Below are positions 33,686 through 41,395 of a stretch of DNA of 64,000 nucleotides, one piece after another. Position numbers and translations under genes: made by a program. The stretch comes from Tyzzerella sp. (GTDB lineage: Bacteria > Bacillota > Clostridia > Lachnospirales > Anaerotignaceae), in NCBI GenBank assembly GCA_019415525.1, contig DXZA01000002.1:107766-171765 (forward strand). The letters run 5' to 3'. The notes below the pieces were generated by a model. It did not search any database. It had not been told where the DNA came from and saw only the letters and a program-made list of their open reading frames with translations. Numbering within the stretch: the first letter of the stretch is position 1; the number at the start of each line of letters is the position of its first letter.

Positions 33686-33940
33686 ATGCGTATTGAATTT
33701 ACAGATGAGCATAAGAAAAAAGGTATTAATGTATTTGAGATAGAAGAGGACGAGCTTATACTTGAAGGTGAGTATATTGAAGGTGAGGGTAAAAACTATG
33801 TTATTACAGGTATTGCCACAATAGAAGGTGAAAGATACCATGAATTTCAGATTGAATTTGAGCTTGTAGAAGAGCCTTCTTCTTTAAATGCAGAAGACAT
33901 TATGGAAACAGAATGGGAATGGTACGATTATCTTTGCTAA
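33686..33940 (+). CDS. Small acidic protein of unknown function
   Basis: 84 residues, strongly acidic (many Glu and Asp; EIEEDELILEGEYIEGEGKN), with alternating strand-like hydrophobic residues and a Trp-rich end (ETEWEWYDYLC). No signal peptide or membrane segment. I do not recognise the family with certainty. It is convincing as a gene because of GAGGTG seven bases before ATG, good codon use and a terminator directly after it. It resembles the small 'DUF1292-like' acidic proteins in general character, but that is only an impression. Confidence 0.7.
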   Translation: MRIEFTDEHKKKGINVFEIEEDELILEGEYIEGEGKNYVITGIATIEGERYHEFQIEFELVEEPSSLNAEDIMETEWEWYDYLC

Positions 33941-33942
33941 TA

Positions 33943-33977
33943 ATAAAAAACCTCCAATATTGGAGGTTTTTTATTAT
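33943..33977. terminator. Bidirectional terminator, acidic protein / topoisomerase A subunit
   Basis: Nearly loopless palindrome AAAAAACCTCCAAT / ATTGGAGGTTTTTT with T and A tails. Confidence 0.9.
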
Positions 33978-36178
33978 TTTAAAAATTTATTATTTAAAAT
34001 ATCATTTTCCCTAATTATATGACCTGTTGAAGGTATAGATGATGTTTTATAATATGTTTTATCATCACATTCAAAATTATTAGCGTTTGTAGCAAATGAA
34101 ATTTTGCTGTTTTTCTTTAATGTATAAACTTGAATACCTGTTGCACCTTTTGTTGTAGATTCTGGTATAAGAGCTGTATTTATTATTGATGCTCTGTCTT
34201 TATCTCTTAATATAAATATATCCCTTTCTTCATCAAATTTTTCCATATAAACAACAGGAGATTTTGAAGAATAAGCATTTATAAGTTTTTTACGATTTGT
34301 TTTTGTTGCATATGCTGAAAGAGGAATTCTACTAGCCTTTCCAGATTCATATACAAAAATCATAAATCCTGTATATTCATATATAGATACCATATAAAGT
34401 ATTCTTTCATCTTCGTCTAAACCTAAAAGGTTGTTCAAATATTCCCCAAGAGTACTTGCTTTTCCATCAGGAATATCATTTGTTTTTAATTTATATACAT
34501 TACATTTATTAGAGAAAAGTAAAAGTTCTGATTTATTTGTTGTTTCAGCTTCTTGAATTATTTCATCACCATCTTTAAGTTTCTGTTCACCAGATGAACG
34601 AAGTGAAACAAGAGATATTTTTTTGAAATAATTTTCTCTTGTAAGGAAAAGTCTAACACCATAGTCTTCTATAAAATCTTCTGTTGATATTGTTTTTATT
34701 TCATCTGCTTGTATAATTGATGAAACTCTGTCTTTTCCATATTTTTTAGCAACTCGTTTTAATTGCTGACATATTATATTTTTTATTTTATTTTCGCTTT
34801 TTAATGTATTTTCAAGGTCTATTATATCATCATTTAATGTATCAAGTTCTTGTATTCTTTTAAGTATATATTCTTTATTTATATTTCTAAGTTTTATTTC
34901 TGCAATATACTCAGCTTGAATTTCATCAATATTAAATCCTGTCATAAGATTAGGTACAACATCACTTTCAAGCTGTGTATTTCGTATTATTGAAATAGCC
35001 TTGTCTATATCCATAAGTATTTTTGAAAGACCTTCAAGAAGATGTTTTTTATCACTTTTCTTTTTAATATCAAAAGCAATTTGATTTCTTATAGAGTCCA
35101 TTCTAAAAAGTACCCATTCTCTTAAAATAGCTTTTACACCTAAAGTCATAGGGTGACCTTTTATAAGAAGATTAAAGTTACAGCTAAAAGAGTCTTGTAA
35201 AGGTGTAAGAGAAAAAAGCTTTTGCATAAGTACATCAGGTTTTGTGCTTTTCTTTATATCTATTGCAATCTTAAGACCATTAAGGTCTGTTTCATCTCTT
35301 ATATCTGTAATATCTCTTATTTTACCTGCTTTTATAAGCTGTATTATTTTATCAATAATAGATTCTATATTTGTTGTATATGGAATTTCATAAACTTCTA
35401 TACAACTGTTTTTTGCATCATATCTATATTTTGAACGAATTTTAAAACTTCCTCGTCCTGTTTCATAAATATTTTTAATATCATTTTCAGAATATATTAT
35501 TTCTCCACCAGTTGAAAAATCCGGTGCAAGAAGTGTTTTTGTTATATCACAATTTTCATTCTTTATGTATGCAATAGTTGTATCACATACTTCTTTTAAA
35601 TTGAAACTACATATTGAACTTGCCATACCTACTGCAATACCTTGATTTGGATTTATAAGTATATTTGGAAATGTAGTAGGGAGTAATACAGGTTCTTTTT
35701 CTGAAGCATCAAAGTTATCTACAAATTCAACTGTATTTTTATCAATATCAGCAAATATTTCATTACATATCGGAGAAAGCTTTACTTCTGTATATCTTGC
35801 AGCAGCATATGCCATATCCCTTGAATATTGTTTACCAAAGTTTCCCTTTGAGTCAACAAAAGGGTGTAAGAGAGCTCCATTTCCTTCTGTAAGACGTACC
35901 ATAGTTTCATATATGGCAGCATCACCATGTGGATTAAGTTTCATAGTATCTCCAACAACAGCAGATGATTTTTTTCTATCACCTGTAAGAAGTCCGGATT
36001 TATACATACTATAGAGTAATTTTCTGTGTGATGGTTTAAATCCATCAATTTCAGGAATTGCTCTTGATACTATTACACTCATAGCGTATGGCATGTAATT
36101 AAGCTCAAGAGTATCTGTAATTTTTTGTTCTATAATATTTATTGATTCAAAATCATCATCAATTCTTTTTTTAGCCAT
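33974..36178 (-). CDS. parC: Type IIA topoisomerase subunit A (ParC type)
   Basis: 734 residues; breaks and rejoins DNA. The N-terminal winged-helix/tower part includes KPSHRKLLYSMY, LNPHGDAAIYETMVRL and AYAAARYTEVKLS with the catalytic Tyr; then the coiled coil (NINKEYILKRIQELDTLNDDI), and a shortened beta-propeller end. At about 734 residues it is shorter than typical GyrA. At the quinolone-determining site the usual Ser is Ala (PHGDAAIYE) and the second position is Glu. It lies 19 bases after the B subunit, with AGG before the ATG, in an operon. This divergent pair is probably the decatenase (topoisomerase IV), with gyrase elsewhere. Confidence 0.9.
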   Translation of the reverse strand: MAKKRIDDDFESINIIEQKITDTLELNYMPYAMSVIVSRAIPEIDGFKPSHRKLLYSMYKSGLLTGDRKKSSAVVGDTMKLNPHGDAAIYETMVRLTEGNGALLHPFVDSKGNFGKQYSRDMAYAAARYTEVKLSPICNEIFADIDKNTVEFVDNFDASEKEPVLLPTTFPNILINPNQGIAVGMASSICSFNLKEVCDTTIAYIKNENCDITKTLLAPDFSTGGEIIYSENDIKNIYETGRGSFKIRSKYRYDAKNSCIEVYEIPYTTNIESIIDKIIQLIKAGKIRDITDIRDETDLNGLKIAIDIKKSTKPDVLMQKLFSLTPLQDSFSCNFNLLIKGHPMTLGVKAILREWVLFRMDSIRNQIAFDIKKKSDKKHLLEGLSKILMDIDKAISIIRNTQLESDVVPNLMTGFNIDEIQAEYIAEIKLRNINKEYILKRIQELDTLNDDIIDLENTLKSENKIKNIICQQLKRVAKKYGKDRVSSIIQADEIKTISTEDFIEDYGVRLFLTRENYFKKISLVSLRSSGEQKLKDGDEIIQEAETTNKSELLLFSNKCNVYKLKTNDIPDGKASTLGEYLNNLLGLDEDERILYMVSIYEYTGFMIFVYESGKASRIPLSAYATKTNRKKLINAYSSKSPVVYMEKFDEERDIFILRDKDRASIINTALIPESTTKGATGIQVYTLKKNSKISFATNANNFECDDKTYYKTSSIPSTGHIIRENDILNNKFLK

Positions 36179-36197
36179 AGTTAAAACCTGCCTTCTA

Positions 36198-38177
36198 TTA
36201 GCTTATATCACTTAAATCAATATATAAGTGACCATATTCTTCTATAAATTCTTTTCTACCTTTAAGATTTTCACCTAAAAGAAGTTCAAATTTTTCCTGT
36301 GTTTTTTCAACAGTATCAGGAGTAACAAGTATAAGACGACGTGTTTTAGGGTTCATTGTTGTTTCCCACATCATTTCCGGCTGATTTTCACCAAGTCCTT
36401 TTGAACGTTGTATTTTATACTTTCCTTTTATTTTTGATAAAATTTGTGTTTTTTCGTTATCAGAATATGCAAAAAATGTATTTTTACCTGCTGTAATTTC
36501 ATAAAGAGGGGATTCAGCAATATATACTTTTTTCTCTTTTATAAGAGAAGGTACAAGGCGATAAAGCATTGTAAGTATAAGAGTTCTTATTTGGAAACCA
36601 TCAACGTCAGCATCAGTACATATTATTACTTTGTCCCATTTAAGCTGTGTAATATCAAATGAATTAAGGTCTGAATTATGTTTTGATTTTATTTCTACAC
36701 CACAGCCTAATACTTTTAAAAGGTCTGTTATAATGCTGTTTGCAAATATTTTATTATAATCAGCTTTAAGACAATTAAGTATTTTACCTCTAACAGGCAT
36801 TATTGCTTGAAATTCTGCATTTCTACCTAATTTACAAGAGCCAAGAGCAGAGTCACCCTCAACAATATAAATTTCTCTTTTTGTAACATCTTTTGAACGA
36901 CAATTTACAAATTTTTCAACTCTGTTATTTATATCTATATTTCCTGTGAGTTTCTTTCTTATACTTACTCTTGTTTTTTCTGCTGTTTCACGACTTCTTT
37001 TATTTGCAAGAACTTGGTTTGCTATTTTATCAGCTTCAATTTTATTTTCTATAAAATATACCTCTAACTGATGTTTGAAATAATCAGACATAGCATCTTG
37101 TATAAATTTATTTGTTATAGATTTTTTTGTCTGATTTTCATAGCTTGTCATTGTTGAAAATGAGTTTATTACAAGTATAAGACTATCTTCAATATCAGAG
37201 AATGTAATTTTCTTTTCATCTTTTTTATAAAGACCATTGTTTTTAATATATTTGTCTATTGCAAAAACAAATGCTGTTTTTACAGCTTTATCCGGAGAGC
37301 CACCATATTCAAGAAAACTTGAGTTATGATAATATTCAATAAGATTTGAGTCATTATTAAAACAAAAAGCAGTTTGGAATTTTAATTTGTACTCAGGTTT
37401 ATCTTCTCTATCACGTCCGGAAGTTTCTGTTTCGTAATACTGTATATCTGTAAATCCTTTTTCATTATTTATTTCGGATATATAATCTTTTATACCGTTT
37501 TCATATACAAATATACTTGTTTCATCTGTATTTTCATCATAAAGTTCAAATGTAAGGCCAGCATTTACAATAGCTTGTTTTTTTAATATATCTTTAAAAT
37601 ATGAAGCTGGTATATCTATATCAGTAAAAACTTCTTTATCAGGACGCCATTTTATTTCTGTACCTGTTTCTTTTTGTTTAGTTTTAGTCTTTATAAGACC
37701 ACCTATATTTTCACCTTTTTCAAAGTGAAGTTCATATTTATAACCATCACGAAATACAGTAACGTCCATATATTCAGATGAATACTGTGTTGCACAAGTA
37801 CCAAGACCATTAAGACCAAGACTGAATTCATAGTTTTCACCACTATTGTTACTGTATTTACCACCGGCATAAAGCTCACAGAATACAAGCTCCCAGTTAA
37901 ATCTTTTTTCTTTTTGATTATAGTCAACAGGAATTCCACGACCATAATCTTTTATTGAAATTGAATTATCTTTAAAAATTTTTATATCTATTTTATTTCC
38001 AAATCCTTCACGAGCCTCGTCTATTGAGTTGGAAAGTATTTCAAAAACTGAATGTTGACAGCCTTCTATGCTATCAGAACCAAATATTACAGATGGACGA
38101 AGACGTACTCTATCTGCACCTTTTAAAGATGTAATACTTTCGTTATTATATGAAGAATTTATGTTTTTTTCAGACAT
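36198..38177 (-). CDS. parE: Type IIA topoisomerase subunit B (ParE type)
   Basis: About 659 residues starting MSEKNINSSYNNESITSLKG at the ATG after TAGGTG. GHKL ATPase domain: RPSVIFGSDS, EILSNSIDEAREG (catalytic Glu/Asn region), DYGRGIPV, GLNGLGTCATQ; then the transducer and the TOPRIM domain: IVEGDSALGSCKLGR, MPVRGKILNCLKADY, ICTDADVDGFQI (standard DxDVDGxHI, here Gln replaces His). C-terminus GRKEFIEEYGHLYIDLSDIS. Pairs with the A subunit downstream. A longer open frame upstream of 38177 lacks a ribosome site. Confidence 0.9.
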   Translation of the reverse strand: MSEKNINSSYNNESITSLKGADRVRLRPSVIFGSDSIEGCQHSVFEILSNSIDEAREGFGNKIDIKIFKDNSISIKDYGRGIPVDYNQKEKRFNWELVFCELYAGGKYSNNSGENYEFSLGLNGLGTCATQYSSEYMDVTVFRDGYKYELHFEKGENIGGLIKTKTKQKETGTEIKWRPDKEVFTDIDIPASYFKDILKKQAIVNAGLTFELYDENTDETSIFVYENGIKDYISEINNEKGFTDIQYYETETSGRDREDKPEYKLKFQTAFCFNNDSNLIEYYHNSSFLEYGGSPDKAVKTAFVFAIDKYIKNNGLYKKDEKKITFSDIEDSLILVINSFSTMTSYENQTKKSITNKFIQDAMSDYFKHQLEVYFIENKIEADKIANQVLANKRSRETAEKTRVSIRKKLTGNIDINNRVEKFVNCRSKDVTKREIYIVEGDSALGSCKLGRNAEFQAIMPVRGKILNCLKADYNKIFANSIITDLLKVLGCGVEIKSKHNSDLNSFDITQLKWDKVIICTDADVDGFQIRTLILTMLYRLVPSLIKEKKVYIAESPLYEITAGKNTFFAYSDNEKTQILSKIKGKYKIQRSKGLGENQPEMMWETTMNPKTRRLILVTPDTVEKTQEKFELLLGENLKGRKEFIEEYGHLYIDLSDIS

Positions 38178-38273
38178 GAATAAACACCTACTTAATATAT
38201 TTATAATTATAGCAAAAAAAAGGAAGCTATTTTTATATAGACCCCCTAATACAATCATTATATAAAAACAGAC

Positions 38274-38287
38274 CGAACATCTGTTAC
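38274..38287. promoter_or_regulatory. Candidate LexA (SOS) box upstream of parE-parC
   Basis: CGAACATCTGTTAC matches the Gram-positive LexA consensus CGAAC-N4-GTTCG at eight of ten fixed bases. It overlaps the presumed -35 region of a minus-strand promoter whose -10 (TATAAT, on the minus strand at about 38257-38262) lies about 80 bases before the parE start. Binding is inferred from sequence only. Confidence 0.45.
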
Positions 38288-38343
38288 CCTATGTATTTTA
38301 TCAAATTAATTTTTTTATGTCAATGGATAGTAAATTAAAGAAA

Positions 38344-38377
38344 TATAGCATATCTGTTATTTTACAGATATGCTATA
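38344..38377 (-). terminator. Terminator after small minus-strand gene
   Basis: TATAGCATATCTGT - TATTTT - ACAGATATGCTATA, a 14-base perfect stem; on the minus strand it follows the stop codon at 38382 within five bases and leads into TTTCTTT. Confidence 0.75.
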
Positions 38378-38381
38378 AATT

Positions 38382-38540
38382 TTATAATTTCTTTTTAAAT
38401 TTTTTCATATCTTCAACACATTTTATACTGTCAGAATTAAGCATAATATTTCCCATATCTTTTTCATCTGATGATATATAAATATTTTTTGCCTCTTCTG
38501 AAGAACTTAAAAGGTCATTTGCATTTTTATTATTATTCAT
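38382..38540 (-). CDS. Small hydrophilic protein of unknown function
   Basis: 52 residues, MNNNKNANDLLSSSEEAK..., ending KFKKKL. Rich in Asn, Ser, Asp and Lys, with no Cys, signal peptide or membrane segment. The ATG at 38540 follows GAGGTGATAAAA; a longer frame upstream has no ribosome site. It has a proper terminator directly after it. Divergent from a Cys-rich protein with a sporulation-type promoter, so it may be a small spore or forespore protein, but that is a guess. Confidence 0.6.
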   Translation of the reverse strand: MNNNKNANDLLSSSEEAKNIYISSDEKDMGNIMLNSDSIKCVEDMKKFKKKL

Positions 38541-38595
38541 TTTTATCACCTCAAAAATAGTATTTTCTTTTAAATAAAAAAAATACATTTTAGTA

Positions 38596-38622
38596 ACAGT
38601 TTTTAAAATTTAACATATAGTA
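38596..38622 (+). promoter_or_regulatory. Sigma-K-like promoter of the Cys-rich protein
   Basis: AC at 38596-38597 (context TAACAG), 16 bases, then CATATAGTA at 38614-38622, fitting the mother-cell sigma-K pattern AC-N16/17-CATANNNTA. No sigma-A hexamers are seen nearby. Family knowledge; not experimentally supported. Confidence 0.5.
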
Positions 38623-38654
38623 TAGTAAAGAAAAGGACAAGGAGGTAAGATAAT

Positions 38655-38849
38655 ATGTCATGTGGATGTAATAATTGTGGTTGTAATAATAATTCAGACA
38701 ACAGATTAAGAGAAGCTTATGAAGCTGGCTTTAGAGCTGGTAAAAAATGTGGATTTGAAGAAGGATATGCACAGGGTAGACAATCAGTTCAGAATGATGG
38801 TTGTGACAGTTGCAACAACTGTAATAACTGTGGCTGTGGTTGCAGATAA
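38655..38849 (+). CDS. Cys-rich GxxxG microprotein, probably spore-associated
   Basis: 64 residues with 11 cysteines. An N-terminal cluster CGCNNCGC (3-10) and a C-terminal cluster CDSCNNCNNCGCGC (50-63) flank a helix with Gly at 25, 29, 33, 37 and 41, i.e. five consecutive GxxxG steps (AGFRAGKKCGFEEGYAQG). No signal peptide. Ribosome site AAGGAGG. A sigma-K-like promoter precedes it and a leaderless amidase follows 24 bases downstream. It could be a cross-linked spore coat or crust protein, or a metal-binding protein; I do not recognise a named family. Confidence 0.8.
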   Translation: MSCGCNNCGCNNNSDNRLREAYEAGFRAGKKCGFEEGYAQGRQSVQNDGCDSCNNCNNCGCGCR

Positions 38850-38873
38850 TTTATTTTTTAAGGGGAGATGACT

Positions 38874-39587
38874 ATGTCATTAATAAAAGTTGCATTAGAT
38901 GACGGTCATGGAAATAATACTTCTGGAAAAAGGACTCCTTTATTTGAAGATGGAAGTTTTATGAGAGAAAATGAATTTAATGATTTTGTTGTTAATATTA
39001 CAGGAAAAATTCTTGAGAAAAGAGGTATAAAAGTAATATACACATCACCGGAAAAAACAGACACTTCTCTTGCTACTAGAGTTAAAAGAGCAAATGACCA
39101 AAAAGCAGATATATTTGTTAGTGTTCATGCAAATGCTTTTGGTAGTGGGTGGAATGATACAAACGGTTTTGAAACATTTATACAGTCTTTTCAGGCTAAA
39201 AATGCGTTGAAACTAGCTGAGAATATTCAAAAAGAATGTGTAAAAGCAACAAAATTAAAAGATAGGGGAATAAAAACATCTGATGTTTTTTATGTCCTAA
39301 ATGCTACTAAAATGCCATCTGTTCTTATTGAGTGTGGTTTTATGACTAATAGGAAAGAAGCAGAGCTTTTAAAAAGTATGTTATATAGATATACTTGCTC
39401 AAAAGCTATTGCAAAGGGAATTCTAAAATATTTTAATATGGAATTAGGAGATGGTTATTTGACTATTGAGGAAGCAAAAAAAATAATACAGGAAGCTTGT
39501 AAATTTGATGAAAACACAATGAGATACCTTGAGTTTTATAGATTTGCAGATAGTCTTATTATACGACTTGCAGAAGCTATAATATAA
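38874..39587 (+). CDS. N-acetylmuramoyl-L-alanine amidase (Amidase_3)
   Basis: About 237 residues. Zinc-amidase motifs: DDGHGNNTSGK (first His), RENEFNDFVV (Glu), VSVHANAF (second His) and PSVLIECGFMTNRKEAELL (catalytic Glu). The catalytic domain fills residues 3-190, then a short helical tail of about 45 residues. There is no signal peptide, so it is either released by lysis or acts in the mother cell, as CwlC-type sporulation amidases do. ATG 38874 is preferred (AGGGGAG six bases before); ATG 38868 is adjacent. Probably cotranscribed with the Cys-rich protein. Confidence 0.88.
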   Translation: MSLIKVALDDGHGNNTSGKRTPLFEDGSFMRENEFNDFVVNITGKILEKRGIKVIYTSPEKTDTSLATRVKRANDQKADIFVSVHANAFGSGWNDTNGFETFIQSFQAKNALKLAENIQKECVKATKLKDRGIKTSDVFYVLNATKMPSVLIECGFMTNRKEAELLKSMLYRYTCSKAIAKGILKYFNMELGDGYLTIEEAKKIIQEACKFDENTMRYLEFYRFADSLIIRLAEAII

Positions 39588-39592
39588 ACAAA

Positions 39593-39628
39593 AAAAGAAG
39601 TTGTAAATTTTATTTACAACTTCTTTTT
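39593..39628. terminator. Bidirectional terminator, amidase / hydrogenase
   Basis: AAAAGAAGTTGTAAA - TTTTA - TTTACAACTTCTTTT between convergent genes. Confidence 0.9.
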
Positions 39629-39638
39629 AATATTTTTA

Positions 39639-41165
39639 TTATTCTTCTTCTGTTAAAAGATGAAGGTTATCTAAGTAATCACTTTCAAGAGCAAGTTTCT
39701 TTTCTGCTTCTGAAGTATATTTTTTAACAAGTGTTGTTGATTTCATAACAGCCTGAAGTGTTCCGGCACCTGCAACACAACCGCCTGGACAAGCCATACC
39801 TTCAAGAAGATATCCATCACGTTTACCTGCTTTTGCCATCATAAGCATTGTTTTACAGTTCTTTAATCCTTCTGCTGATTCAATAAGAACTTCTTTATCA
39901 GGATATTTTTTCTGTATACATTCTTTAACAGCATTTGCTACACCACCACTTACAGCAAATCCACGACCATTTGCTGTACCTTCGTTAAATGGTGTATCAG
40001 CAACTACATTAGGAAGGTCAATTCCTTTTGCTTCAAACATACCCATTACTTCTTCAAATGTTAATACAAAATCAACATCACTTCTTACACTCTTTCTGCT
40101 TGCTTCAAGCTTTTTAGCAGCACAAGGTCCGATGAATACAACTTTTGCATCTGGTTTCTGCTTTTTAATAAGACGTCCTGTAAGTACCATAGGAGTTAAT
40201 GCCATTGAGATATATGACTTAAACTGTGGGAAAAGCTTTTTAGCCATTACTGACCAAGCAGGACAACAGCTTGTTGCCATAAATGGTTGTTCATTAGGTA
40301 CTTTTTTAAGGAAGTCTTCTGCTTCTTCAACAGTACAAAGGTCAGCACCTATTGCAACTTCAACTACATCTGCAAATCCAAGTTCTTTTAATGCAGATTT
40401 AACTTTTTCAGGTGTAACAGTAGGTCCAAACTGTCCAACAAAAGCAGGAGCAATAGCAGCTATTACTTCTTTACCTGATTTCATTGCGTGAATTGTCTGG
40501 AAAATCTGTCCTTTATCTACAATTGCACCAAATGGACAGTTTACAAGACACATACCACAAGAAACACATTTATCATAATCGATTTCAGCTCTTCCGAGTT
40601 CATCTGATTTTATAGCGTCCATACCACAACTTAAAGCACAAGGTCTTTCAAGTTTATTAATTGCATGATAAGGACATACATCTATACATCTACCACATTT
40701 TATACATTTATCTTGGTCGATAAGAGATTTACCATTTACAATATGTATTGCATCTTTTGGACATACTTCAACACAAGGATGAGCAAGACAACCTTGACAT
40801 GTTGAAGTTACTTCTATTTTCTTTTCAGGACATGCATTACAAGCAAATTTTATTATGTTTATAAGTGGGTCATCATAATATTTTTCAGCTATTGCACTTT
40901 CTTCAATTCCTGTACTAAGAGGAGCATGCTCGTCCATTTTTCTTAAAGGAAGACCTATTCCAAGACGAAGACGCTCTCCTATTATTGCTCTTTCTAAGAA
41001 TATTGAATCACGATATTTTGCACGTTCTCCTGGAAGGATTTTATATGGTAATGCTTCTATTTTTTCAGCATAATTACCACCTTCATATGCAAGTCGTGCT
41101 ATTTCAGTAAATACTTGTCTACGTATATCTGTTACAGAGTTATAAATTCCTCTCATACTTCCCAT
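39639..41165 (-). CDS. [FeFe] hydrogenase, group B, monomeric
   Basis: 508 residues. Four-cysteine segments CNACPEKK...CQGCLAHPC (about 109-131), a dicluster ferredoxin region (CIKCGRCIDVCP, 154-165; CVSCGMCLVNCP, 200-211) and the H-cluster domain with L1 TSCCPAW (298-304), L2 GPCAAKK (346-352) and L3 EGMACPGGC (455-463). All four H-cluster cysteines are present, so it can be catalytic: proton reduction or H2 oxidation in the cytosol. The N-terminus MRGIYNSVTDIRRQVFTEIARLAYEG fits group B rather than group A. Ribosome site GAGGTG. Physiological partner unknown. Maturases (HydE, HydF, HydG) are not in the window. Confidence 0.92.
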   Translation of the reverse strand: MGSMRGIYNSVTDIRRQVFTEIARLAYEGGNYAEKIEALPYKILPGERAKYRDSIFLERAIIGERLRLGIGLPLRKMDEHAPLSTGIEESAIAEKYYDDPLINIIKFACNACPEKKIEVTSTCQGCLAHPCVEVCPKDAIHIVNGKSLIDQDKCIKCGRCIDVCPYHAINKLERPCALSCGMDAIKSDELGRAEIDYDKCVSCGMCLVNCPFGAIVDKGQIFQTIHAMKSGKEVIAAIAPAFVGQFGPTVTPEKVKSALKELGFADVVEVAIGADLCTVEEAEDFLKKVPNEQPFMATSCCPAWSVMAKKLFPQFKSYISMALTPMVLTGRLIKKQKPDAKVVFIGPCAAKKLEASRKSVRSDVDFVLTFEEVMGMFEAKGIDLPNVVADTPFNEGTANGRGFAVSGGVANAVKECIQKKYPDKEVLIESAEGLKNCKTMLMMAKAGKRDGYLLEGMACPGGCVAGAGTLQAVMKSTTLVKKYTSEAEKKLALESDYLDNLHLLTEEE

Positions 41166-41185
41166 ATTAATATCACCTCGTAAAA

Positions 41186-41214
41186 ATTATATAAGAAAAA
41201 AAATAGTCAATCAA
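41186..41214 (-). promoter_or_regulatory. Sigma-A promoter of the group B hydrogenase
   Basis: On the minus strand, TTGATT (41209-41214) and TATAAT (41186-41191) are separated by 17 bases. The start codon is about 20 bases further, so the leader is very short. Confidence 0.7.
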
Positions 41215-41353
41215 TGGATATAAATTACAAAAGAAAAAATTATAATCATAAACAAAAATATAATATAATTATAAATTTTTTTATACATAGTGAAATGAAA
41301 GATGTTATTTTTTTAAACTGTATACTGTATTACAAAGACATATGTATTATTAC

Positions 41354-41380
41354 AAAACCTATATTAAATAATATAGGTTT
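41354..41380 (-). terminator. Probable terminator of the VWA protein gene
   Basis: AAAACCTATATT - AAATA - ATATAGGTTTT, 16 bases after the stop of the minus-strand gene; the T run is short, so efficiency is uncertain. Confidence 0.55.
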
Positions 41381-41395
41381 TGGTAACATAAAGTA

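Noticed and set aside
38874..39587. Amidase as part of a prophage lysis cassette
   Set aside because: No holin, tail or integrase genes nearby; the sporulation-type context fits better.
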